From an uncultured Bacteroidota bacterium (lineage in GTDB: Bacteria > Bacteroidota > Bacteroidia > Chitinophagales > Chitinophagaceae), in NCBI GenBank assembly GCA_903926605.1, contig CAIYJV010000290.1, positions 1-36,705 of the forward strand: DNA of 36,705 nucleotides, in the 5' to 3' direction. The notes beneath the pieces were generated by a model, which saw only the letters and a program-made list of their open reading frames with translations, searched no databases and was not told the origin of the DNA. This document shows positions 9,201-17,335 of the stretch, piece after piece (within the stretch, counting starts at the first letter, position 1; every line of letters starts with the position of its first letter). Position numbers and translations under genes: made by a program.

Positions 9201-10955
9201 AGCGAATCCACACCGGGTGGGAGCTGGTACAGTGGCAGCCCTGGTGTTGCATCTGTAAACATTTCAACGGGAGTATTAACTGGCTTTTCGTTGGGCACGG
9301 CTTTGATTTCGTATGTATTACCGGGAACCGGATGTTTGACCACCGAACTGATCACGGTGGATCCACTGCCGATGCCGATTACCGGTGTTGATTCTGTATG
9401 TGTAGGGTATACCGTGCTTTTGTCCGATCCATTAACCGGAGGTACATTCTCCAGCGGGTCCGGTTCCATAGCTTCTGTAAACAGCACTACCGGTATGGTG
9501 ACCGGAGTATCGGGCGGTAACACTTACATAAGCTACACCCTGGGTGGAACTGGCTGCTCCATTGCTGTTCCTTTCCATGTCAATCCGATTCTTTCGGTGA
9601 GCAGTACGTTGGCTGCTTATCCCGGCGACACGATCTGTGCGGGCAATCCAGAAACCTTTACAGCGACCACCACCAACGGCGGTACTGCGCCTGTATACCA
9701 ATGGTTGGTGAATGGCTCGCTCGTGCCGGGTGCTACATCGGGAACATACACTTTTACCCCTTCTAACGGGAATGTGATCAAATGCATCGTGACCAGCAAT
9801 GCTACCTGTGCTATCCCTGCTACAGCAACGAGCAACTCGATCACCATGACCGTGAACCCGGTTACCAATCCTGCGGTCACCATGATTCCCGGTGGCAACG
9901 ACACGATTTGTACGGGAACAACACAGACCTATTCAGTTACCTCTTTATGGGGTGGTACCGCACCGGTCTATTTATGGACCGTGAACTGGATACCTGTAGG
10001 AACGGGGACGACCAGTTTTACCTACACGCCTGCAAACGGCGATATTGTCCGCTGCGGTATGATAAGCAGCAGCCCATGTCCGGTGCCCGATACCGCCTTT
10101 GCCATAGACACGGTGGTAGTGAAAGATTACGCCACACCAATGGTGAGCATCAACAGCATTGGCAGCCTTTCGGCCTGCCAGGGTAATATGGTCACGCTAA
10201 CAGCCAATGCTACCTGGGGTGGCTGGGGGCCGGTTTATAGCTGGACTTTGAACGGAAATGCCGTCCCCGGATCAGGTAATACTTATACCTATATTCCGGC
10301 AGATAGCGACCTGGTTGTGGTAACCATGAGAAGTAATTACCCCTGCGTTGTTCCCACTGATTCTGCTGAAGGGCAGATTCGAATTTCAGTGGATCCGGTT
10401 ATTGTGGTTACAATTACAGACAGCTATGGTGGTTTGGTAACGGAGGGTGCCTATGATACACTGGTGGCGCATGTGCAGAACGGGGGTACTGACCCAACCT
10501 ACCAATGGTACAGAAATGGTGTACCCGTGCCCGGCGCTAACAATTACAAGCTCGCGATGAATGACTTTGTGAACGGTGATTCGGTGAGCGTAATGGTGCG
10601 GACGGGTAGCGGTAGTGCCTGCGAAGGCGTAAGGGGTTACAACTGGATTTTTCTTGAAGTGGCGCCGGCGGGTGTAGGCACCTCCAATACGGGCATAAGT
10701 GATGCCATGTTAATGCCCAACCCTAATGGCGGGTTGTTTACTGTTTCAGGCAGGTTACGTACCGGGACGGGAAGCGTGGCAATATTGGTAACTAATGTTT
10801 TGGGCCAGCAAGTATATAGTGCAGTTGCAAACGTGCGTGGAGGCAGAATAAATGAAATAATAGATTTGGGCCGTGAACTGCCCGCGGGCATATACAATCT
10901 GGTTCTGGTGCCGGAAAACGGGGCCAGAGAAGTGCTTCGGTTTTATAAAAACTAA
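6243..10955 (+). CDS. Giant T9SS-secreted surface protein with ALK-like glycine-rich module and 14 Ig-like repeats
   Basis: This is a 1570-residue secreted protein, probably an adhesin or surface matrix protein. The start at ATG 6243 is chosen because it gives a clean signal peptide (MNKLYFALSVVVLCALSAKG, cleavage near residue 20). Domains in order: a short beta-rich lead; a Gly-rich module at about 95-270 with poly-Gly runs and a GGGGGGASDIRIGG motif like the glycine-rich domain next to ALK-type receptors; one Ig-like domain at about 285-380; ten repeats of about 73 residues (384-1116), each with a VC near its start and a GC near its end; four repeats of about 91 residues (1117-1479); and a T9SS type A sorting domain with PNPNGGLFTVSG and LPAGIYNLVL motifs. 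A paralogue follows directly. A hairpin terminator ends the unit. No enzymatic motif is visible; the adhesin role is inferred. Confidence 0.85.
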   Translation: MNKLYFALSVVVLCALSAKGQTTVSFTCPTTTTTWTVPAGVTSIQVDVQGANGGLNSVEGVPSFGYTVLDRGGHGARVQATLAVTPGQVLNIYVGGIGPNGITGSNVPGGFNGGGGGKYAPGAGLTPNICGGGGGGASDIRIGGTALANRVVVAGGGGGAGGNYVNPYVDYDRGGDGGGTTGEAGWAGGTVYGGGAGGGGTPTAGGGGGASLGFGLGAGGAGTLGTGGNGGNNSAGGGGGGGYYGGGGSCYSGGGGGSSYTDAVLATSVTHTRGYNTGCGVVTIIVPGCSGTPTTGTVSASVTSGCGPYTSVLNLTGASGGAGITYQWQSSPDGLTWTNITGGTTLPYTVTVSTTTYYRCVVTCTTSGISTNSAAIECFEYPVPAAITGPGTVCTGLTITLADVTTGGTWSSSASGTASVVSGTGVVTGVAALGGTATITYTTTGGCTATTVVTVNTNPPLISGSLTVCTGNTTTLTDLTTGGSWTSLSGGIATINSAGVVFGLSVGTSVISYTLGSGCATASTVTVYATPASITGPGNVCTGANITLADVTPGGTWTSSFPGIGGVGSTTGIVTGAGTGTTTISYTTAGGCFATAPVTVNLTPLPISGSASVCLGYNVTLTDATAGGSWSSTVPLVAPIGAGTGILTGNTLGTTTISYVMPTGCYQTYAETVNALPGPISGTPYVCKLSTTTLTDAGGGTWSSSNGSISTAGAATGAIYGVSAGTDTITYTIGSGCFVTQSFTVNPLPAAISGNVPFCVNATVTLADATSGGSWAIGGTQATISSTTGVASGVSNGNPTVTYTAPVTGCQQTAVLTVNPVPGAIAGILLLCDSSTSILLNGLTGGVWTSSNTSVATINPGTGAVFGVSPGLDTITYTIALTGCKTTSTLTVQPPPAPIGGPTALCVGSNITLSDLITGGFWTSGTMANATIDSFSGQVSGVNAGTALISYTLGVCATSELITINAVPAPIGGLNSVCTGGGITTLSESTPGGSWYSGSPGVASVNISTGVLTGFSLGTALISYVLPGTGCLTTELITVDPLPMPITGVDSVCVGYTVLLSDPLTGGTFSSGSGSIASVNSTTGMVTGVSGGNTYISYTLGGTGCSIAVPFHVNPILSVSSTLAAYPGDTICAGNPETFTATTTNGGTAPVYQWLVNGSLVPGATSGTYTFTPSNGNVIKCIVTSNATCAIPATATSNSITMTVNPVTNPAVTMIPGGNDTICTGTTQTYSVTSLWGGTAPVYLWTVNWIPVGTGTTSFTYTPANGDIVRCGMISSSPCPVPDTAFAIDTVVVKDYATPMVSINSIGSLSACQGNMVTLTANATWGGWGPVYSWTLNGNAVPGSGNTYTYIPADSDLVVVTMRSNYPCVVPTDSAEGQIRISVDPVIVVTITDSYGGLVTEGAYDTLVAHVQNGGTDPTYQWYRNGVPVPGANNYKLAMNDFVNGDSVSVMVRTGSGSACEGVRGYNWIFLEVAPAGVGTSNTGISDAMLMPNPNGGLFTVSGRLRTGTGSVAILVTNVLGQQVYSAVANVRGGRINEIIDLGRELPAGIYNLVLVPENGAREVLRFYKN
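7392..9590 (+). repeat. Ten tandem Ig-like (BIG2-like) repeats of about 73 residues, first giant protein
   Basis: Ten degenerate units read P-x-x-I-x-G-x-x-x-V-C, then a TL-x-D, GG-x-W-x-S, TG-x-V-x-G, TI-x-YT and GC pattern, ending in a VNP-type linker. Total 733 codons. Each unit has one Cys near its start and one near its end, about 50 residues apart, suggesting one disulfide or paired site per domain. Units are diverged from one another but match the unit of the same rank in the downstream paralogue. Confidence 0.85.
9591..10679 (+). repeat. Four tandem Ig-like repeats of about 91 residues, first giant protein
   Basis: Four longer units share a D-TIC-x-G start, GG-x-x-PVYxW-x-VNG core, YTPANGD-type strand and SNxxC segment. 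The block is 363 codons, exactly the length of the matching block in the paralogue (13936-15024). It immediately precedes the T9SS sorting domain. Confidence 0.82.
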
Positions 10956-10996
10956 AAGGTATTTAGCTGTTTTTTTGCTCAGTAAAATCAATGTGG

Positions 10997-11034
10997 AGGT
11001 CGCTTCGGAGTTTTTCGGAGCGACCTTCGGTTTT
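10997..11034 (+). terminator. Rho-independent terminator of the first giant gene
   Basis: The 11-bp stem AGGTCGCTTCG (10997-11007) pairs with CGGAGCGACCT (11016-11026) with one T-G wobble and an 8-nt loop. A short T run follows at 11031-11034. It begins 41 bp after the stop codon. Confidence 0.65.
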
Positions 11035-11128
11035 ATGCTCTATATAGTTGGTAGCCAACGTTTGGTCCGCTTTAGCCGTCTACTAAATCAAATGGCATGG
11101 TCAAAAAAACTGATCAGGATTTTGGAAA

Positions 11129-11136
11129 TATTTTTG
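11129..11136 (+). promoter_or_regulatory. -7 promoter element (TATTTTTG) for the second giant gene
   Basis: An exact TAnnTTTG match lies about 127 nt upstream of ATG 11263. No clear TTTG is found 18-21 nt upstream, so the call rests on the -7 element and position only. Confidence 0.35.
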
Positions 11137-11262
11137 TAAATTGCACATGAACGGAATATTTTTTTGTGTGACTTTTTTTGGATGGGTTGAGCAACCGGCC
11201 CTTTCCTTGTGCTTTTACGTTGGCAACTGAAAATGTATTCTCCAGCTCAAAAACGAATTACT

Positions 11263-14200
11263 ATGAAGAAACTATACTTTTTTTGCTTCCTGTTTTGTTT
11301 GTTGGGATTTTCCAACAGGAGTTTCGGGTTTACCACCTATTATTACCCGACCAGCGCGACCGTAACCGGCGGCGGCACTTCGGTGTGTCAGGGCGGACCA
11401 GCTAGTCCGCTCACCTGCACGGTTCCCACTTCAGGATATTCTGTTTTTTTGGGCGGAGGTGGACCCAGCGTACTTGTCACCTACACCTGGTATTATAACA
11501 CCACCGGCAGTGTGGTTTCCGGTACGCCGGTGCCAGGATATGTGGGTCTGACTTATACAGCGGGCGCTGCAGCGCAGATACTCACACTGCCGTCGGCAGC
11601 GATCAGTACGGCTACGATAGGCACATTTTACTATTACGTGATACTTACGGGAACCAATACCGCTGACGGTTCATTTAGCCCAATCAATATCACATCTAAT
11701 ACCCAGACGATCACGGTAACAGCACCTACGTCATCCATTTTAGGACCCAGTACTTTGTGTAGTGGATCGACCATCACTTTGACAGATAGTTCGCCCGGCG
11801 GAACCTGGAGCAGCAGCGCACCTGGTGTGGCCACGGTCACCACTGGTGGTGTGGTCACCGGCGTGGGTGCGGGTGGTACGGCCACCATAACCTATGCTGG
11901 TAGCGGTGGTTGCAATGCGACCAAAGCCATAACCGTAAATCCGCTGCCTGCAACAATTTCGGGTACACCGGTGCTTTGCGCGGGTACCACGACCACGCTT
12001 ACAGACCTCACGGGTGCTGGTACATGGACGAGCAGCAACCCATTGATAGCGACCGTTGGCAGTAGCTCGGGCGTGGTTTCGGGGTTGGCCGGCGGCACGA
12101 CGACAATCGTATTTTCCCTTACGTCAACCGGTTGCAGCACCTCTGAGGTGGTTACAGTAAATCCGGCGGCAGCGCCCATAACGGGCACACAAACAGTTTG
12201 CGTAGGTCAGAATACTACATTGGCAGATTTGACCACCGGGGGTGCGTGGTCCAGCTCGGCACCGGGAATTGCTTCGGTGACCGGAGGAGTAGTAACCGGA
12301 GTTTCTGCCGGAACCGCTACCATATCCTACGCCCTTGGTACAGGTTGCTCAGCCACCGTGGTGGTAACGGTCAACGCATTGCCCCCGGCCATTACAGGTT
12401 CGGCTACAGTTTGCCATACATACACAACTACCCTTGCAGACGGGGGAGGAGCGGGTACATGGACCAGCAGTAACCCGGGCATAGCTCCCGTTGGTGCGAC
12501 CACGGGAGTTGTTACCGGTTCCGGTCTGGGTAGCGCCACCATTACCTATGCGCTCGCGGCTACGGGATGCTACACGACCTACAATGAAACGGTAAATCCA
12601 CTGCCATCTCCCATACAGGGACCAGCATCGCTTTGTGCGAATGCCTCTGTTACGCTTTCGGACACCACACTGGGTGGCACATGGGTTAGCGGCACCCCCG
12701 GTTCGGCGGCCGTAGGCCCTACAGGTATTGTTTCGGGTGTTGCGGCGGGTTCCACTACAATTACTTACACCCTGGGCACCGGCTGTTTTGTGACACAAAC
12801 CGAGACTGTTCTTCCATTTCCCGCGCCTATTACGGGAGATAGTATGGTATGTTCCGGTTCGGCAGTTACCGAGTCCGACATCACCGCTGGAAGCACCTGG
12901 AGTCTGACAGGTACAGGAGCTACCATAGGCACAACAACCGGTATCATCACTGCCACATTATCCGGTGCCACACCTGTAGTAGATACCGTACGCTACACCA
13001 TTACAGCCACCGGATGCCGTGTAAGCAGACCGGTGACCGTAAATCCGCTACCGTCCGCCATTGCGGGCATTCGTGTGATTTGCGATTCATCTACCACCAA
13101 CTTGTTCAATACCTTGCCGGGCGGAATCTGGACCAGCAGCACTCCAGCAATAGCAACTATTAATAGTGTAACGGGTGTGGCCTTTGGTTGGGCTCCCGGC
13201 ATAGACAATATTACGTACACGATACCCACTACGGGTTGTGTGGCGACGACAACGCTTACTGTTGCGCCGCCTCCTGCGCCAATAAGCGGTTTACAAACGG
13301 TTTGCCCCATGCTCACCACCACGCTGAGCGATGGTATTTCCAGTGGCACCTGGATCAGTGGCTCCCCTTCGGTAGCCACAATAGGCGCTTCGACAGGTAT
13401 TATTACAGGTATAATGGCTGGTACCACGGTGATCACCTACGAACTGGGCGTATGCAGCACGACAGAAGTTGTTACCGTAAATCCGTTGCCTGCGGTTATT
13501 GGCGGTCCTAACTTCGTCTGCACGGGCGGCGCCACCATTACGCTTACCGATGCCACTCCGGCCGGTTCCTGGTCCAGCACCAATCCTTCTATTGCGCCCA
13601 TCAATTCCGTATCGGGGGTGCTTACAGGTATGGGTACGGGCACCGCAACCATTACTTACCAGCTTATTGCTACAGGATGCTACCAGACTGAGAACATAAC
13701 GATCGAGCCATTGCCTGGTGCTATAACTGGCCCGGATTCTGTATGTCTTGGCGGTTCGGTGACATTGGCCGATCCCGCGTCTGGTGGTAGTTTCAGTTCG
13801 GGAACTCCTTCTATCGCAGGTGTTTCGGCGTCCTCAGGCGTCGTTACTGGCGCGTCTGTAGGCGCTACCCAGATCACCTATACACTTAGCGGAACCGGAT
13901 GCCAGATATCCATGCCGTTCCACGTAAACCCCATCCTGCCCGTGAGCAATATGCTTACGAATTCGCTAGGCGATACGATCTGCGCGGGTAACACGGAGAT
14001 GTTTACCTCACTGTCTGTAAACGGCGGTACGGCACCTGTTTACCAATGGGTTGTCAATGGCGCTGTTATTACCGGTGCCACCAGTGCTTCGTATAGCTAC
14101 AACCCCGGAAACGGAGACGTGATAAAGTGCATTCTTACCAGCAATGCCACCTGTGCGCAACCGGCTACTGTAACCAGTAACGCCATTACCATGGTGGTAA

Positions 14201-15300
14201 ATCCTGTTACCAATCCCACGGTTACTATGTCGCCCGGAAACCACGACACAATATGCGTGGGTACGTCTACCACATTTAATGTAGTTACCACATCGGGTGG
14301 CTCCTCACCCGTTTATTTATGGAGTGTAAACTGGATGCCGGTTGGGGCAGGTACTACAAGCTATTCTTACACTCCGGCAAACGGAGATATTGTTCGTTGC
14401 GGCATGATTAGCAGCAGTCCATGTCCTGTACCCGACACTGCATTTGCAATAGATACAATGATAGTGGAGCCTTACCAGACACCCCTGGTGAGCATAGACG
14501 GTGCGAGCGGACTGGCAGCCTGTCAGGGTAATTTCGTGACTCTTACGGCCAATCGGGTATGGGGTGGTTGGGGCCCTGTTTATAACTGGACTGTGAACGG
14601 TCTGCCTGTAACAGCAACCGGAAACACCTATTCCTATATGCCGGGTAACAACGATGTAGTTGCCGTTACCATGAACAGCAATTACCCTTGTACCGTTCCC
14701 TCTGCCTCTGCCAGTTCACAGACCACCATCACTGTGAACCCGGTGATCACGGTAACTATCACAGACGTTGACGGAGGTTTGGTGACCAGCGGAACATTTG
14801 ATACGCTGATTGCAAATGTTACTAACGGAGGTACGAATCCTATCTATCAGTGGTTTCGCAATGGAACGCCCATACCGGGAGGAAATTATTATAAACTCGC
14901 ACTGAACGACTTTGTAAATACAGACTCGATAAGTTGCGATGTTATTACAAACGGCTCGGCGGCGTGCGATGGCATCCGGGGGCATGCGTGGCTGGTGCTG
15001 CAAGTGGCTCCCGAGCGTGCGGAAAGTATGCACAATGCACCGTATGAACTGGTATTGAAGCCTAATCCCAATGCCGGCTCGTTTTTGATTACCGGCAAAA
15101 TAGCTGACGGGTCGCGCCTGGCGCATATTGAAGTGACCAACATGATGGGACAAAAGGTTTATAATGGCGATACGCCCGTAGTGAACGGAGTATTGAAAGC
15201 GCAACTTCATCTTGACCCCTCACTGCCGTCCGGAATGTATCTGGTGCGTGTAGGTACCGGTAAAAATGCAACGGTTTCGGGCATCAATATCGTGAAGTAA
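11263..15300 (+). CDS. Giant T9SS-secreted surface protein with 14 Ig-like repeats (paralogue of the preceding gene)
   Basis: This is a 1345-residue secreted protein, tandem paralogue of the gene at 6243-10955. The start at ATG 11263 gives a signal peptide (MKKLYFFCFLFCLLGFSNRS). The unique N-terminal module (about 22-156) is Ser/Thr/Tyr-rich and Ig-like and lacks the Gly-rich domain of its neighbour. Ten 73-residue repeats (157-891) and four 91-residue repeats (892-1254) follow in the same order as in the paralogue. The T9SS type A sorting domain at the end has LKPNPNAGSFLITG, VTNMMGQKVY and LPSGMYLVRV. Repeat-by-repeat correspondence indicates whole-gene duplication after the array was built. 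A lipoprotein hydrolase gene begins 36 bp downstream with no terminator hairpin between. An adhesin or matrix role is inferred; no catalytic motif is visible. Confidence 0.85.
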   Translation: MKKLYFFCFLFCLLGFSNRSFGFTTYYYPTSATVTGGGTSVCQGGPASPLTCTVPTSGYSVFLGGGGPSVLVTYTWYYNTTGSVVSGTPVPGYVGLTYTAGAAAQILTLPSAAISTATIGTFYYYVILTGTNTADGSFSPINITSNTQTITVTAPTSSILGPSTLCSGSTITLTDSSPGGTWSSSAPGVATVTTGGVVTGVGAGGTATITYAGSGGCNATKAITVNPLPATISGTPVLCAGTTTTLTDLTGAGTWTSSNPLIATVGSSSGVVSGLAGGTTTIVFSLTSTGCSTSEVVTVNPAAAPITGTQTVCVGQNTTLADLTTGGAWSSSAPGIASVTGGVVTGVSAGTATISYALGTGCSATVVVTVNALPPAITGSATVCHTYTTTLADGGGAGTWTSSNPGIAPVGATTGVVTGSGLGSATITYALAATGCYTTYNETVNPLPSPIQGPASLCANASVTLSDTTLGGTWVSGTPGSAAVGPTGIVSGVAAGSTTITYTLGTGCFVTQTETVLPFPAPITGDSMVCSGSAVTESDITAGSTWSLTGTGATIGTTTGIITATLSGATPVVDTVRYTITATGCRVSRPVTVNPLPSAIAGIRVICDSSTTNLFNTLPGGIWTSSTPAIATINSVTGVAFGWAPGIDNITYTIPTTGCVATTTLTVAPPPAPISGLQTVCPMLTTTLSDGISSGTWISGSPSVATIGASTGIITGIMAGTTVITYELGVCSTTEVVTVNPLPAVIGGPNFVCTGGATITLTDATPAGSWSSTNPSIAPINSVSGVLTGMGTGTATITYQLIATGCYQTENITIEPLPGAITGPDSVCLGGSVTLADPASGGSFSSGTPSIAGVSASSGVVTGASVGATQITYTLSGTGCQISMPFHVNPILPVSNMLTNSLGDTICAGNTEMFTSLSVNGGTAPVYQWVVNGAVITGATSASYSYNPGNGDVIKCILTSNATCAQPATVTSNAITMVVNPVTNPTVTMSPGNHDTICVGTSTTFNVVTTSGGSSPVYLWSVNWMPVGAGTTSYSYTPANGDIVRCGMISSSPCPVPDTAFAIDTMIVEPYQTPLVSIDGASGLAACQGNFVTLTANRVWGGWGPVYNWTVNGLPVTATGNTYSYMPGNNDVVAVTMNSNYPCTVPSASASSQTTITVNPVITVTITDVDGGLVTSGTFDTLIANVTNGGTNPIYQWFRNGTPIPGGNYYKLALNDFVNTDSISCDVITNGSAACDGIRGHAWLVLQVAPERAESMHNAPYELVLKPNPNAGSFLITGKIADGSRLAHIEVTNMMGQKVYNGDTPVVNGVLKAQLHLDPSLPSGMYLVRVGTGKNATVSGINIVK
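11731..13935 (+). repeat. Ten tandem Ig-like repeats of about 73 residues, second giant protein
   Basis: 735 codons in ten units with the same VC...TL-x-D...GTW-x-S...TG-x-V-x-G...ITYT...GC pattern as the upstream paralogue (733 codons). Same-rank units match best: unit 7 of both has the unusual ICDSST or LCDSST variant, and unit 10 of both ends in PFHVNPI. Confidence 0.85.
13936..15024 (+). repeat. Four tandem Ig-like repeats of about 91 residues, second giant protein
   Basis: 363 codons, identical in length to the block at 9591-10679. The second unit contains a 30-residue run identical to the paralogue (bases 14368-14457 here, 10023-10112 there) although 16 of 30 codons differ synonymously. 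Confidence 0.82.
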
Positions 15301-15336
15301 GGTGGGTGAGTCCCCCGAGCTTGTAAACGCCTGCGA

Positions 15337-16251
15337 ATGAAAGTGCCGACCCTGTTTTTCTTTTTTGCCCTGTTGCTTTGTACGGCCTGTGCGCCCGGAA
15401 ATGGTGCGACAAAAATCGGTCATCAGGAAATATTTTTTTACGACAGCGCCCGTAACAACCGCCTGATAACAGTGGAGGTGTTTTATCCAGCCGATCCGGA
15501 CGGGCAAATTGCACGCCCCGTAGCAGCCGGAAGATTTCCCGTTCTGGCATTCGGGCACGGGTTTGTAATGTCGTGGACTGCTTACAAGAACTTTGTGGAC
15601 TGGCTGGTACCGGAGGGATACATTTTAGTGTTTCCGGCCATGGAGACCTCCATCAGTCCCAGCCACCTGGATCTTGCCAGAGATCTTGCTGCAACCCTAC
15701 GCCGAATGGCCGTCCTGGGTCGGGATACTACTTCCCCGTTTTTCGGTCACATAGATTCCATGAATTGTGTGATGGGGCATAGCATGGGTGGAGGATCGGC
15801 ATTTTTAGCAGCAGCTGAAGATCCTTCCATCCGGTCGTTAGCCACTTTCGCAGCCGCCCGGACCAACCCGTCTGCCATCGGTGCGGCAGGGTGCATCCAT
15901 GTTCCGGCACTAGTGTTTTTTGGTACGAACGATTGTATCACGCCACCATCAACCGACCAGATACCCATGTTCGATGCCATACCTGCAAAAGGTAAGTACC
16001 TGATAAGTATAAAGGGTGGTAGTCACTGCCTTATGGCAAACAAAAATTTTGCTTGTGGCTTCGGGGAGTCTACTTGTAAGCCTAAACCGGAAATTTCCCG
16101 CGCGCAACAACACGAGATCATAAAACGATTCCTGATTCCATGGCTGAATGGAACTTTAAAAAGCGATAGTGTGGCGGAACGTAACTTTACCGAATTGATG
16201 CGCGGAGATACCACGGTGGTCACCAATTTACAAAGCAGTCTCCGGAAATAA
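15337..16251 (+). CDS. Secreted lipoprotein alpha/beta hydrolase (chlorophyllase/dienelactone-hydrolase/cutinase-like)
   Basis: This is a 304-residue serine hydrolase that probably cleaves an ester outside the cytoplasm. A short hydrophobic signal ends in LLCTAC, so Cys18 is a probable lipid anchor. The HG oxyanion motif (AFGHGFV) lies at 71-77. The nucleophile elbow GHSMGGG puts Ser149 as nucleophile; Asp199 (FFGTNDC) and His230 (GGSHC) complete a plausible triad. GHSMGGG is shared with cutinase-like and polyester hydrolases as well as dienelactone hydrolases, so the substrate is open. It starts 36 bp after the second giant gene and is followed after 8 bp by an epimerase gene, so the last two are probably co-transcribed. 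Cysteine content after residue 140 is high and might stabilise the protein outside the cell. Confidence 0.8.
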   Translation: MKVPTLFFFFALLLCTACAPGNGATKIGHQEIFFYDSARNNRLITVEVFYPADPDGQIARPVAAGRFPVLAFGHGFVMSWTAYKNFVDWLVPEGYILVFPAMETSISPSHLDLARDLAATLRRMAVLGRDTTSPFFGHIDSMNCVMGHSMGGGSAFLAAAEDPSIRSLATFAAARTNPSAIGAAGCIHVPALVFFGTNDCITPPSTDQIPMFDAIPAKGKYLISIKGGSHCLMANKNFACGFGESTCKPKPEISRAQQHEIIKRFLIPWLNGTLKSDSVAERNFTELMRGDTTVVTNLQSSLRK

Positions 16252-16259
16252 TAAGTGTG

Positions 16260-17171
16260 ATGGGAAAGCGAGAAACAGTGCTTGTTACCGGAGGTACAGG
16301 TCTTATAGGCAGGGCATTATGTCCATTGCTCACCGCAAACGGGTATGACGTCCGGTTGCTGAGCAGGGCCGCCGGACTGAATGGAAAATACAGGTCGTAT
16401 CACTGGAATGTGGAAAATGGTGAAATGGATTTCCAGGCTTTGGATGGCGCAGATCACATTATTCATCTGGCAGGGGCCAATATCGGCGAAAAACGCTGGA
16501 CAGAAGCCCGCAAGGCCTTGATTCGCAGCAGCCGGACCGACGCAGCCACTTTGCTTGCTGCAGCAGTGAGCAAGTATCCCGGAAAGATCAAGACCTTTCT
16601 GGGCGCATCAGCTGTTGGTTATTACGGTGCGCATACCTCGGCGCATATTTTTACAGAAGCCGATCCCCCGGCTTCCGATTTTCTGGGAACCACATGTGCG
16701 CAATGGGAAGCCTCCTCATTGGTTTTCGAAGAACTGGGATGCAGGCGAGTGTTACTGCGCACCGGTGTGGTGCTCTCTCGTGAAGGCGGAATCATACCAG
16801 CATTGAAACCAATGGTAAAGTGGGGCATGGGTGCAGTTGCCGGTACAGGCAGTCAATACTTGCCTTGGATACACATTGAAGACCTTTGCCGGCTTTACCT
16901 GTTTGCACTGCGCACTTCCGGACTGCATGGAGCTTTCAATGCAGTAGCGCCTGAAGACACCGACTACAGGACCTTTATTCATACCATGGCCCGAATTATG
17001 GGACGGCGCATCCTGTTGCCCGCCATACCCGGCAGTATTTTGAAGGTGTTGTTGGGCGAGATGAGCCAAATGGTATTGTACGGATCCCGTGTATCAGCTT
17101 CGCTTGTGATGGAGGCCGGATTTGCATTCAACCTGCCCGTTCTGAGCGATGCCTTAGGCAGCGAACTTTAA
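16260..17171 (+). CDS. TIGR01777-family NAD(P)-binding epimerase (SDR39U1/YfcH-like)
   Basis: This is a 303-residue atypical short-chain dehydrogenase of unknown substrate. The Rossmann motif TGGTGLIG is at 10-17. The family hallmark HLAGANIGEKRW near 69-80 and the S-A-V-G-Y-Y-G segment near 118-124 follow. The C-terminal part has the family's DUF1731-like region (LLPAIPGSILKVLLGEMSQMVLYG). ATG 16260 is preferred over the GTG three bases upstream. It begins 8 bp after the hydrolase stop. Members often sit near envelope or pigment genes, but no specific pathway can be inferred here. The gene ends without a visible hairpin; the next gene begins 164 bp later. Confidence 0.88.
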   Translation: MGKRETVLVTGGTGLIGRALCPLLTANGYDVRLLSRAAGLNGKYRSYHWNVENGEMDFQALDGADHIIHLAGANIGEKRWTEARKALIRSSRTDAATLLAAAVSKYPGKIKTFLGASAVGYYGAHTSAHIFTEADPPASDFLGTTCAQWEASSLVFEELGCRRVLLRTGVVLSREGGIIPALKPMVKWGMGAVAGTGSQYLPWIHIEDLCRLYLFALRTSGLHGAFNAVAPEDTDYRTFIHTMARIMGRRILLPAIPGSILKVLLGEMSQMVLYGSRVSASLVMEAGFAFNLPVLSDALGSEL

Positions 17172-17245
17172 CACTGCTACACCCTATGCATTTGCTTTTA
17201 AACCCCCGATTTGCCGGGCCGTGATAAGGGTCGCCGGGAAATGTC

Positions 17246-17253
17246 TAAATTTG
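17246..17253 (+). promoter_or_regulatory. -7 promoter element (TAAATTTG) for the TPR/receiver gene pair
   Basis: An exact TAnnTTTG match lies 82 nt upstream of the ATG at 17336. A TTTG at 17210-17213 is 32 nt away, too far for normal spacing, so the -33 element is unassigned. Confidence 0.38.
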
Positions 17254-17335
17254 CGTATCGCTATCGTTATTGTTCCATTTTCTATTCAATTTGAAACCGG
17301 GTTACGGAATTGAATTTTAAACCGAAATAATTGAA

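Larger units (their letters stand above)
10956..11262. other. Intergenic region between the two giant paralogues
   Basis: This 307-bp gap holds the terminator of the upstream gene (10997-11034), a small GTTGG-TAG-CCAAC hairpin at 11047-11059, and a -7-type promoter element at 11129-11136 for the downstream gene. An in-frame GTG at 11209 precedes the preferred ATG 11263 but is not followed by a signal peptide until that ATG. I see no gene here. Confidence 0.6.

Noticed and set aside
7313-9904. A ladder of similar minus-strand ORFs across the first repeat array
   Set aside because: Their mutual similarity follows from the sense-strand repeats; no promoters or starts support them. The same applies to 11634-14291.
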